DNA from: Acanthaster planci
Lineage: Eukaryota > Echinodermata > Asteroidea > Valvatida > Acanthasteridae
Direction: 5' to 3'
Assembly: GCF_001949145.1 (NCBI RefSeq)
Contig: NW_019091482.1
Span: 446,116 to 510,115 of the forward strand
Length of the DNA stretch: 64,000 nt
In this document: in pieces, positions 49,901 to 61,900 of the stretch
Numbering within the stretch: position 1 is the first letter of the stretch
Layout: every line of letters starts with the position of its first letter
Notes under the pieces: generated by a model
Told to the model about the DNA's origin: nothing
What the model saw: the letters and a program-made list of their open reading frames with translations, nothing else
Database searches by the model: none
Made by a program: the position numbers and the translations under genes

Positions 49901-52900
49901 GTATGTGTTCGAGAATTTTTGCTTAGAGAATTTTGTGCACTTGGTGTTTGGTTTTTCTCCGATATTTGTCTGGTAACACTGAACACCCACTGCCCAATGG
50001 GTATTGCAGAATAAAAAAAAACCCACAAGCTTACTCGAGTGGGACTCGAACAAGCGAGGATTCAACCGTTTGGCTTCACACATCATCAGCCTATTAAGAT
50101 CACACTGGATGCTGATGTGTATAAACTTTTCATTCTAACTCTGCAACCACCTAAAAACCATCTTCGAACAAGAAAATAATCCTCTGACTCAGTTTATCGG
50201 ATTTCCAAAGTTCGAGCTACTTTTTTGCGTCGACTAATTTTTTTTCTTCGCCAGCGCAGATTTTGACTCAACTGATGTAATGAGCCGATCTTGTCCCGCG
50301 ATAAATGCATCAGTGAAAGTGTGATCGGGGAGTAATTCTCAGTATACAAGAAACGGCTAAAAAAAACCCGGATGAAACTGACAACGCGTATACACGGGCA
50401 AAGTGCGATTTATTCAGTGGGTTAAGTGGTTCTTGGTGATTGTATGCTCTGTCAAATATGATTAGTTGTCTTGACAACTCGTCTAAGTCAACATCCAGAC
50501 CGACCAAGCGATTGTGTGTGGGTTTGGTATGACATTTCGATCTACGGACACTTCGAGGTCTGACATCCCCGATGTCAATATTCGGATTTATTGATTTGAA
50601 ATTGTGGTCTCAGGTAAATCTCATACCTGTTACATGTATTTTGAAAGTATGTTCAGAAAAATGGGTTGGCTTTTTTTGACGGGGTTGTGTACATTATCTT
50701 GTGACTCATCTCATGGAGTCAGTGTTAAACACCTTTAGAGGGTTGTCAGTTTGCTGCAAATTCCACACGCAGATCTTTATTTGTTAATATCACTTAGTCT
50801 AGCACCCAATGGATCATTTGAGTTCACATGGTTGTCAATCGTTTTAGAGCCTCCAACTCTCAAGCGACTCAGCAACTCAGTCTAGTCAGGTCACATTACA
50901 AGTTCTTTCTTTTACTTCATTAAGGATATGACAAGCATCTGAAATAGAATGAACGAAGCAATTATTCCATGCTGTGTGCCAGAAAGTCGTAAATTGTTAA
51001 CCTTCTCATTACAATCATTAAAATAATGATTCGTCTCGACTCTAGTCACTGCGAGCAAATAACTCGACTCTAGCCCTTCATCAGATTCTGAAAACCCAAC
51101 TCGAGAGAAAGTTAGTGCGACTCGAATCCCTCTGAAGGCAAACTTCTTTGTTGCGAACAAATATTTGCAATGACTTACAGTATATCACCGAGAGTAACAT
51201 GTGATGTGACCACATGCAGAAACCCAGAGGTAAACCTTTTAAAAATGCCAAAATGTGACTCGAACTAAATACTTGACTCGACTCTTTTTCTAATGACTCG
51301 ACTTGAGTCACTACATTACAATAACTCGACTCGAATCGAGTCACAAAACTAGTCACTCGTTCCAACTCTGTTAATCTTGACAATACTGCAATCATAATTA
51401 TCCTTATTTACTTTCATTAAATTTTCATATAGTCCTTTTATAACACTGACATTTTATCCCAACTTGTAATTCACACCTATTTATCCTACAAGTTACGTGT
51501 AAAGAGGGGTCCTTACCCTCCGGCTACAATTGTCTGCGGGCGAGGCTTGATATATGCTGGTTGGAAAAAACGTGTTGAGCAGGCCTGGACATCAATTACG
51601 CTATCGGTAGTCGACCAGCTGACGTGGCAATGTCTCGCGGATATCCGTCTCATTTCCGCGGCCATTTCCATTCAGCCGTGCAGCCAAGATCCGAAATACC
51701 GACAAGGATTGGTTGGGGAGATGAGAGTTGGAGTTGAAGAGGAAAGGAGGTCAGGTGTGTGGCTATCAGCCCCGAGGTGTCCAGGTGCGAATCTTGGCGC
51801 GAGGAAGCGAGATGCGACTGCAAGAATCGGCATTTCATCGGGCAGGACTGGGCAGCCGCTGAGCCCACAATGATTGAAGGTCGAAAGATGCTCACACGAC
51901 CAAGTGACATTGGGAACTGTGCACTACAGCTCCCAAGCTGCTCGACATATGGTCAAAGCTATTCAAATTTGAAAGTGTCCCCGTAAATGCTTACATAAAT
52001 ACTGCCTCCGAGATTAGTTGGCTCGGATGTGTCCCCTTTTTAGAGGATCCTTTACGGATCTTGACGTTCCGATGCAATTTATTACGATGAATACAAAACG
52101 GGGACTACACCGACGACGTTGACAAATAGATATGCCAAATATATCGACTACCGGTTACCCAACTCCGGTGAGCTCGGTAATCGAGTGGGTTAGACGTCTG
52201 CACTAGTAAGCAGAGACTCGTACGTAGGTTCGAGTCCCACCCTTGTAAGCTTGTGATTTGTTTCCAAGCCTTCGAAAAACACTGAGTATCTGGTTCGTAA
52301 TTATGACGTCACTTCATTCAAACCACGTCCGCTGCACATGCACTGCACATAGAGTTACATACATTGATCGCCGTTTACATGGAACCATGGAACCGGAAGT
52401 TAACGCTCAACTTCAGCGATCGTCCAATGGGAGCCTGCTAATCGTGGCGCGTCCGCCATCGTGAAGGAGTCAGGTACGAACCGGATAGAGGATTTTCAAT
52501 CACATGATTTTTGACGGTCAGCGTTCAATTTACATGGATGTGCGGGGAAACGCGCGCGCCTTCGAAGTCTCTCAACATTCTTGCGTACACGAACTGCCAA
52601 TAGAAATACATCGGTTCGAAAAATGCACGCGCATCCACAGACACGGTGCTTCCTGAAATGACTCTGCCTGTCGTGCTACGTCACGTGAAAAACCTCTATA
52701 GACGAATCCGTCGAACAGGATGACGCTAGTTGTTTGTGGTAGCCTCCTCCAAAAGGGCGCTAGTCATTGATATTTTTTGTATAAAGACACAGTCAGTGTG
52801 AAAGGGATTATGCAACCTTTGTTGACTTTTTAAGTACGTGACGGCATATACACCATTCTCTTATTTAATGTGCCTGATGACTGCACGTAAGTATAAGCAG

Positions 52901-55900
52901 CACTGAAATAAATGTAAAAAAAACAAACCGAAGCAACAAAATATTTCTGGATATCGATCCGTTAAGTGGCTTTAAGGATAAGAGAGAAAGGCATGTTACG
53001 TACGTCATAAAACTCCTTGCTGGTCCGGGGCGCTTCCTTGGAACGGAAAAGAAGCAGGAAGTTCTGCTCAGGCTTCATAATCTCTGCCAACTGTCAAAGA
53101 CAAACCAAAGAATAGGTTATTACATGCTGTGTTGTATATTGTATTATATGTTATTTCCTTATTTCTTATATTCTTTGCAGATGTACAAATGGAAAATGAT
53201 CGATATCAACACCCCTAAATATTAGAGGGACTGCACTTCGTGTTTTTTCAGTGGTTTCAGCCGGGAACTATTACCGAATACCAGCTGCAAGGGGAATATT
53301 CGCCTCCTTACGAAGGAATATCAAGAGGTACTACACTTTTGAAAAATATATGCTGTTAGTAAATGGTTGTTTTCAAAGTTCAACCAAAATATAGGAATGA
53401 TTTTCTGTACTCGATTAGCAAATCAGCTTATACCAAAGTACATACAAGTAATATCATTAAAAAAAGACACACAGAGAACAACACTATCTAATGTGCATTG
53501 CAGCAATGCTGGTTCATCCCGAAGAAAAGATTATATAACGATTTCCTTGTGTTAATAAATACAGGTACTTTGTAACGGTGGTAACTAATATAACATAAGA
53601 GAATACCAGCGATGATGATTAACAATTGATTGATCATTGATTTATTAGTGAAGAATTGATAAATGATTATTATCAATTACCGAGCTTCACGTACTTTGCA
53701 TTTCTCTTTTTCAAATACGCAACTTATGGGACTTAAGCTTCAGCTTACAGGGCTCCAAGTGTCGACAGTTATTGTAAGCACCCCTTCGACCTTATCAATT
53801 TGAACACGCATACTTATGAACAAAGATTCCGTTGCAGCCCAATTGTGAAGCCACTCGAAATAAGAAAAGGTTATTATCTTCTGCCCACACGGCCTTGCAG
53901 CTTAACAGTGGTTTGATAATGTATTGGTGTTTTCACTACCCCCTACGTGCCTGACAACAGCGTGAGATTGCTTGATATGTTTTAGTTTAGGATCACCCAT
54001 TTCCAGTTTCAAAGCCGTGCCGTTTTTTAACATTAGCCGTCGCCGTGTGCTACCTCCATCTCAGCGTTTCCGTAAGACACGACGGGCTGGGTGTTCATTC
54101 AGCTGACCGCGTGCGAGAAAGGTGCGCACTTTGGCAGTTGGCCCTGGGACCTCATAATGCATACTTCATGAGAGGAGGCGCAAAGGCGCCACTGCTTAAT
54201 GCCGACGACTAGCGTAACGTGACAAAGCGCGAATAAGGCGCCAAATGGGTGGAGATAAAACCGGCTGTATATATCATGAGGGGAAGTCTAACATAAATTC
54301 CAAGAAACCATGCCGTTTGGTAACCGGGGCAGCGCTCACGTCATTAATACAAGACGCAGTTAGGCTAACCATACCATTTCGCCCGATTCAGACGCTATTA
54401 AAACAAGAGGACCATTCGATATCAGTTGATCTACATATCGATATGTACTTGGCCGGTCATAAACGTGCGTGTAAGACCGGCTCTGGAAAAGGGACGCGAC
54501 TAATGCCCTAGCCGCAGGCAAAGGCATTATCAGCGTTCAAGACCGACCAAGCACATAATTTATTCCCGTTCTGGCCGTTTTTGAGTCAAAAGAAGTCACT
54601 ATGCGGTAAATTTCCAAGGATTCGTTTTGAAGAATTTTACTTTCATTTCTCCGAACACCCCTTCCATATTATGGTACATTCCTTTTGCAAATTGTCCAGG
54701 AGAAATCCTATAAATTATATGCATTTGGCGCGCGCGTGGCGAGTTCTGCGTACCGTAGCGAAAATAGACTCTTGACCAATAGGAATGGATTAAACTGTCT
54801 CGTATCTCAGATGCCAGCGCCCTTTTACGCAGCGGGCATTATCAAATGTTAATACACGGTCACATTGTGCCTTGTTGATTGTACATCAATATTTCATGCA
54901 CAGTTATTTAGCATCTATTCATTAGCATTGGTAAGACATCATGGCACCGGTCATGCTGTTGCCTTTGCAAAGATGTCAGTCCTATATGCAGTCCAACATT
55001 TTTCAATTTGATGCTTGATTAGTCTCGTCCGTAAAAAACAGATTTTCAATTTCTGGCGACGATGTAAATTGTATGCACGTGGCCTATTGAGCCACGATAC
55101 ACCTTTACTGGGCCAAGTGCATACACACCTCGGGGTAGAATGCTGCGAAAAAAATTATATCGGGAAAAGTGTTCGCAGCATTGTACCTTTGGTGTGTTTC
55201 TTCCTATAGCATATGCTACGGATAAGTATTAATTCAGATTTTCGATCTTGAATTTCTTGACATGCAGTGAACAGTTGTCCCATTTAAATCGGTGGGTTGT
55301 TTTGCACGTGACTGGGTTGCTTTAATATCCTCCGGCCGGATAAATTTTTGAATCATTTATGCACTAACGAGTACCAGATGTTGTATAACATCAACAGAGC
55401 AATGCCAGCAGAGCATCTTTTGCCATGAAATCTGCACCATCTACTGCCCAATCTGACAGCCAAAATTAGGCTGTGCCCGAATGGCTTGGCTGCGGCTAGA
55501 AATCACACACGAGTCTATGGTTGTGGCCGTAGCCAGTTTCCATAAAGTTGTGTGCAATTTCAAGCCACAGCCACGTGATTTGGACACGGCCTTAAGATGC
55601 CATTATATATTATTATATACAAATGGTGTGCGCTCAAGTTTTACGCGTCCTGGTCCAACTGATTACTATTTGCACCAGTACCACTGTGAACAATGTATGT
55701 CATGTAATGTTCATCATCATTTCCACTTGTCCACAAAAAAATTAAACATTAAAAAATGACCCCTCTCCCCGGAAAAGTTCCCAGATCCGCCCCTGGTATA
55801 TATACACCAGATAAAAAGCCAGGACGATTTGAAAGACTTTTGCAATCTCAAATGACGGTGAACTCAACAATGTGTGGTAGAGTGGAAACATGAGAGGCTC

Positions 55901-58900
55901 AACTCTGTCTGAATCTCTCCGCAGTTTCCCCGATACTCTGGCAAGGCCATGGGAGGAAACCCTATAGAGTAAGGGTTGTTGATTTTATTACGAGCAAAAT
56001 CGTTGGACTCTAAAACTGTCAAATATTTTTAGTGTGCGCAATAACATGTCAGCTCCTATTTCATGATTTCTGGGATTGTTAAGTGGCACGATTTTTCAGT
56101 ATATTATCCAGGGTGTACCTGTACTGTTTAAGCACGCGCATTAATCAGAAACCGTGTTGCCAATCGGGAACACCTGTTTCACCTTTCAAATTAATGAATG
56201 TAGTTTTACATGCTGGGGTTGCTTGGGACTACATTTATCTGTCTTCAAATGGCACATGCGTCCCCCAGGCACACTCAAAATAGTAAATGCAAAGGCACCG
56301 CCTACCGGGTTTTTAATTACTGCACATGGGCTTTTCGCATGAAGGTAATCTGGGTATGTAATTTGGTAAGGAATCAGAGAAAGAAAACCTCTCATACCTG
56401 CAAATGGAGTCTTTAGTTATGCTGCATTTTAGAGTCCTTAAATAGTTTTGTTGCATATTTTGGGGTAATTTGCCTGGTTTGTCGCTGGCAGGCCCGTTTG
56501 CTGTTTGACTACTCAAATGGGGAGATCTGAGTGACATCTCTTTCGCTATATGCAATGCGCATCCATAACATCACAACCTTTGAAAGAATAAAACTAAACA
56601 GAAAATGTATGCATTTTTTTTCACAGAGTAGGCCCATCATGTCACCAGTCTGTTTGCTTGAACGCATTGTATCGTTAAATAGGGTGATGAGCACCCATGT
56701 ATGCACATTAAGGATATACGAAGCAACAGTTATGATGATGTACGATATAAGGTTGTAATAATATCACTTAACTTGACGCTGGACTATCCATTAAATCAAC
56801 TAATGAATTCAGAGTTCGAAAGAAAATCTATTGAAGAGGATCGATGACTCTGTACATCAATTCTTTTCTTTATTCGAAGATCTGCAGAATGCATCCCTCA
56901 TCCATGTTATTCCTAAAGGGTTAAAGTTAATCACTGACTATCCCACTCTGGTAAGATGTAAGTTTTTATGAATTCAATTCAAACATTTCTGGTTAAGAAA
57001 TGAAATTAATCGACTTAAGTTAACATTTCAAGAAGGCTGGGAAGATATTGACAGCTTGTATTGCAAAGTTGTACACGTCAATGTATGGAAACCGCATACA
57101 ACTTCAACAGGACACTTCCCCTCGCCTTTTCATCTCTCCCTCAAGCAGGCTTTATCTTGTCTCATCTTTACTTATCTTTTTTTTTTCTTTTCCAAGTTTC
57201 TTCCAACTCCTGGCACGGGGAGATTGCCCATAAGCATGCACAGAGTACACAAACAGGAAACCGCTTCTCTCCCGCGGACCCACAGAGGGGGAAATGGAAT
57301 TATAAGGAACTGGAAATTGCTGGGTAGCCAACCTCACGCCCAATATGCATGGAACTGCACTCCCCCAGTCACGATTCGGCGATAGAGAGAGGCCGTTTGT
57401 CAGTTCACGAGTTAAATGCTCATTCGCCAGGAGCAGAGCTAGAGCTTGTCTGTCCGTGGCTGTTCCATGCACTACCGTCTCCAAAACAAACGTGTAATAT
57501 GTTCAGGCGTGAAAACCGGAACCGCTTGCTCGCATCGGTGCTTTGTGTCACCGAGAAACAGAACACTAATGTGGCCGTATCAGATTGCGGTGGTTTTTGA
57601 GGTGTAGGGTAACTCTTTCAAGCGGAAGTACTGGCGATGAATAATTCAAAACAGCAAAATGTTCCAAATTACCAAAACGTTGTGGAAGATGTTGAAACAA
57701 AAAATTGAATCGAGGACATGAAAAAATGGTGTCTGTAACTGTTCAGCTGAAGTGGGTCAGTATACGACGTTAGCAAGATGAAATCAATACCGTATCAGCA
57801 TTGTGGCTCTTTATAGCTTGATGAAACCACTGCTACACTAACATAAAAAAGAGTAATTTGATAATCTCACACAGGTTTGCCTTCAACCACTCGAAATGCG
57901 ATATAGCGCTCAGTTGCTCTCTCGCGGGCAGGCTGGAGATATCAAGCCAGCCCATGTTGTGGCATGCCGTCATTGCTTTATTATAAAAAACAAAAGCTTC
58001 AGATTGTCATGTCTCGTTGAAAATGGAAATTTGTTACATATAGGGGCCTACCTCTCAACCAAGGCAAACCAGGTGGTTGCAATCTGTCCAAAAATTATAC
58101 TTGCCACCGGCAATTCATCCGGTTGAACGGCGAACTGTATAGGAGAACGCTCTAGTGTTTGCCCAGTCCTAACGCGTTCGACCCCCTTGAACAGGGGCAC
58201 GTGCATGACGTGTATACGTACATAAATTAAATTCTTGCAATGACTACAGCCGAATTAAGCCTTATACTCGTGCGGGCTAAATAATGTACTGATTCCACAA
58301 GATCATTATGCGTGAACGTCCCCGTGAAAGTTGTTCGACTTTTTTCATGGGAGCTATTAGCCCATGGCTGAAGTTAAGAGTTGATTCTATGAGAATAACT
58401 ATGACCAAATCGACAATAACGGTCACGAGTTTTACAGTCGAAGATGTCCGGGTACATACTTGAAAATTATGTTCGATAGTCAACTGTAAAGGGTTTATGA
58501 TAATTCAGAAAGCGATATGAAATTTTAACTTTTCAATTGAGTAGATTCCATTTGGCTACAAAAGACGCCAGTGATATCAGTCACGTCTCTTCCAGATTGA
58601 CGGCATGCGCCATTTCTTTCGGCCGAGCCTTCACCTTGTAGCAATCCAAAGATGACGCCGCTCTTTTCACATTTATCCGGTCTTGGTCGCACGCGCTTTA
58701 TGCTTGAGAAGCAACCAAATATCTGAATTCAACGTATTATTTTCTAATCCTTATATAAGTGCAGGGTTGCATAAACTGGGCCAGGGGAAGAGGTTTTCAT
58801 CGAACTGATGAAATAAAGTTGAACTGACTTTCCTGCGCCCAGTCCTTAAAAATTACAAAACGTGAATAGCGGTTATTGAAATCCAACGACACATGAATGT

Positions 58901-61900
58901 GGTCTGTTGGCTTGCGAAAACCATTCACCAATAATTAACCAGAACCAGGCTACCGTTTGCTGAGTCAGGTAAGATTTATGGTGAGAAAGCAAGATGGTTG
59001 ACATGGTAATATCGACAGAACCAAACAGTAGCCGTTGGTTCTTCATAATGATTAATGTGTGAGCCGTACCATCTGTATGCACTTGAGATTGAAATGTGAT
59101 AACGAAACTTTTCTGGAATCATACACTGTATATTGGCTTTTTTGAAAACTGAAATGAAAATACTTGGTAAAAGGATTGGGATCTAGCGTAACGGAAATTA
59201 AGAGGAAATTAATCTAGAGGTGTATTTGCACTCTTTAAAAATGGCACATCGAAAAATTTCATTTTGTCAGTAAATGTATAGATTGAGTCTGTACGCAGGA
59301 AGCGAAACCCTTCAAATTCATAATCCTTTCGATACGTAAGCTGTGATCGGAAGTGTTGAATTTCATTTGGAAAATTGTGGGTAGCCACTTCTGCACCACA
59401 CACTAGGCGCAGGTTGGCACACTGACACTTTCCAAACCTCTCGGCTATACCCCCACTTTCGTTGGATTCCCACTAAGTCCTACAAGTGGATTGGATTTCC
59501 AATTTCGGTCAGATGCCTTGGGTTTCCACGTGTAATGCCGCGATTTTTCGACCACCGCTCATATAGTATAATAATTGAGCAGGGTGAGGTAAAGACGAGC
59601 GAGCGCATTTTATTGTGTGTGTTCTGGGGCAAACAAGTGCGGCAAACGAATTTTTAATTTTTTTTCAATGCAACGGAATTTCAGTGGGAGAAAATGCGCC
59701 GCGGCTATAGCAGAGGTTTGTGTTTAAACAAATATCACATTAAAGGTCTATTGATTTATGTAAATTTATTGTAAATTTTTATCTACCCAAGCCAAACCAA
59801 TAACTTATGTGGGCCTCTTACATTAGTAGACATATTATTAGCTGACGAGCTGGACGCGCTTACTTACCAAGGCTTAACGGCCACCACATGTCCTACCTAA
59901 ATTGGTATAGTTTTAGCCTGGAAAATTATAATAGATGTGCAATGAAGCGCACCGACCATTATGCAAAGCTATAATGACTATTCGTAACGCATGGCCGGCT
60001 CAGGGCGACTCTCCTCACATCTTTATTAATGGTATACTACAATGGCCCCTGGCAAAGTGCATCAAATATTAAAGTTACTTAATGATGTCGTTACGGCACC
60101 TTTACCCCATAGGATCAAGAGCTGACCTCGAGAATACATGAATGCTTTAAGACAACAAGAAACGTGCGGGGAATACTCTTTGGCTAGAATTGCGTTGATT
60201 ACAGTAAAGACATTGATCTTACGAAAATATCGGGCGGCAAAAACGAGTCCATCCAACTTTCTCCCGAATTTTATTTCGCTGAAGCCTCTGCGACCATCAT
60301 TCCACGATATAATATATTTACATTAAGACACCAAAACAAATTGAGCGATAAATTAATGGTAAATTTTATTTTATCGACACTAACCATGCACCAAACCCAA
60401 ACATAACAATGGGGCCCTCATTGTTATGTTGTTTCATACATAGAAATCCAGTTCCCTTGGAAACAGAGTAATTAACTTGCCATTTGCCGGGCAGTATAAA
60501 GACGTCCTCTAAGAAATACTTCAAGAAATACTTCTTGCATACTATCGATCGTGGTAGCACAGTATCGCCTTTTGATGTCATCTGTCCATTACACCACATA
60601 GCGCGCAGTCCTTTATAATGTCGCGGCGTAATAAGACCTTTGGTAGCGTGTTATTAAAATAGATAAGTAATGGCTTATCCACTTGAGAGACAAAGGCAAG
60701 GATATCTGCCGAGGAGCGCTGCCACTTCCTCTCAGAAGATGCCTAATTGGATTTTAAATTAAAATTGAAGATGGAAGCTAATGCCGATGGCACGACCGTG
60801 GCTGTCTGCTTAAATGGGTCTTTACGGTAGGACTGTGAACATGCAGGGAAGAAGAAACTAGTTGGACCAGTCTATACCTCAAATTTTTAGCAGCAAGGCA
60901 GAATAATTATGACTTTGGGAGAGAAGTGGAATAGAAGCAAATCTTTACTCCATTCTTCCATTATACTGTGACCGATGTGTAATGAAATATTCCATTGCAT
61001 GTTTCCATCGAGTCCTCTGACCGTTTGTACCGCAATACGCCGCATTACGTTTCCTATGCAGTCGAAATTTAAAGAATGGTCATCGGTTTGATATTCAACT
61101 ATGTTTTAGAGGGCACTCGGACATCATGCATTTAATGTGGACTGGCAACCCAATACGCACTTTAATGACACCCTTCCTGAATCCATTGCAAAATGGAACC
61201 GTAGCCTCCTTGGGATAACACGCCGCCGAGTCTGGGGCGTCAGAATGCATTTACACTGCTCCCTTAAATAGACTACGGTATCCATTGCGAGGAGTGTGCA
61301 CCAAGGACGACATTTGGTTTGATTTTTCTTCCCACTACTTCATTTTGATGTCGTGTAGCCCCGTACATAATGCTCTCTGTGAGACATTTGTGATCGTCAC
61401 TTGGCATTCATAAGTGCTGATGTGAATAATCTAGTGGATTTAAATATCGGTGTCAGTTTGTTGAAAAGCAGAGAACATGGAAAAAGTGAAGACAGCAAGC
61501 TAGTTACCTTGTGCATTCCTTATACAATTCTACAATTAATTCCTTATTTGGCTCACCCCAATATCAGGAAATGAAAGCCAAAAAAGAATTGAAGGGGTTT
61601 TTAAGTAAGGATTTTGCGCGAATGCAATGCGATCCATGCATGCGGTTCAGTTTAACGTTTACCGTTGCTTCTCCAACGAAGGTATAAAGTAAAGTTAAAT
61701 AATTTTGGCACCGCAAAAACTAAAGTTTAAGTTGTGCTAAATTAACACCTTCAGTATCACTATAGCACAAAAACTAAACAAGTCAGTCTATATGCAAACC
61801 GAGGGTGTTAAATTTACACCACGGTTTTGCAATGTGCGAAAGTCAAGTATGTATAGTTGTGTTTATATTGTATATGATTGATATTAATGATCATAAATAC

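Larger units (their letters stand above)
47391..53003 (-). other. 5.6-kb intron of the calbindin-like gene
   Basis: It contains the nested foldback element (48585-49255), two tRNA-like SINE pieces in opposite orientation and a tract rich in GACTCGA-type words (50850-51370). A C10 run is near 49880. No exon was recognised. Confidence 0.85.

Noticed and set aside
52165-52262. Functional tRNA gene
   Set aside because: The B box is perfect, but the acceptor stem does not pair and the anticodon loop has eight bases.
61735-61822. Small foldback with GTGCTAAATTAACACC / GGTGTTAAATTTACACC
   Set aside because: Arms are short and AT-rich and no target duplication was seen, so not listed as an element.
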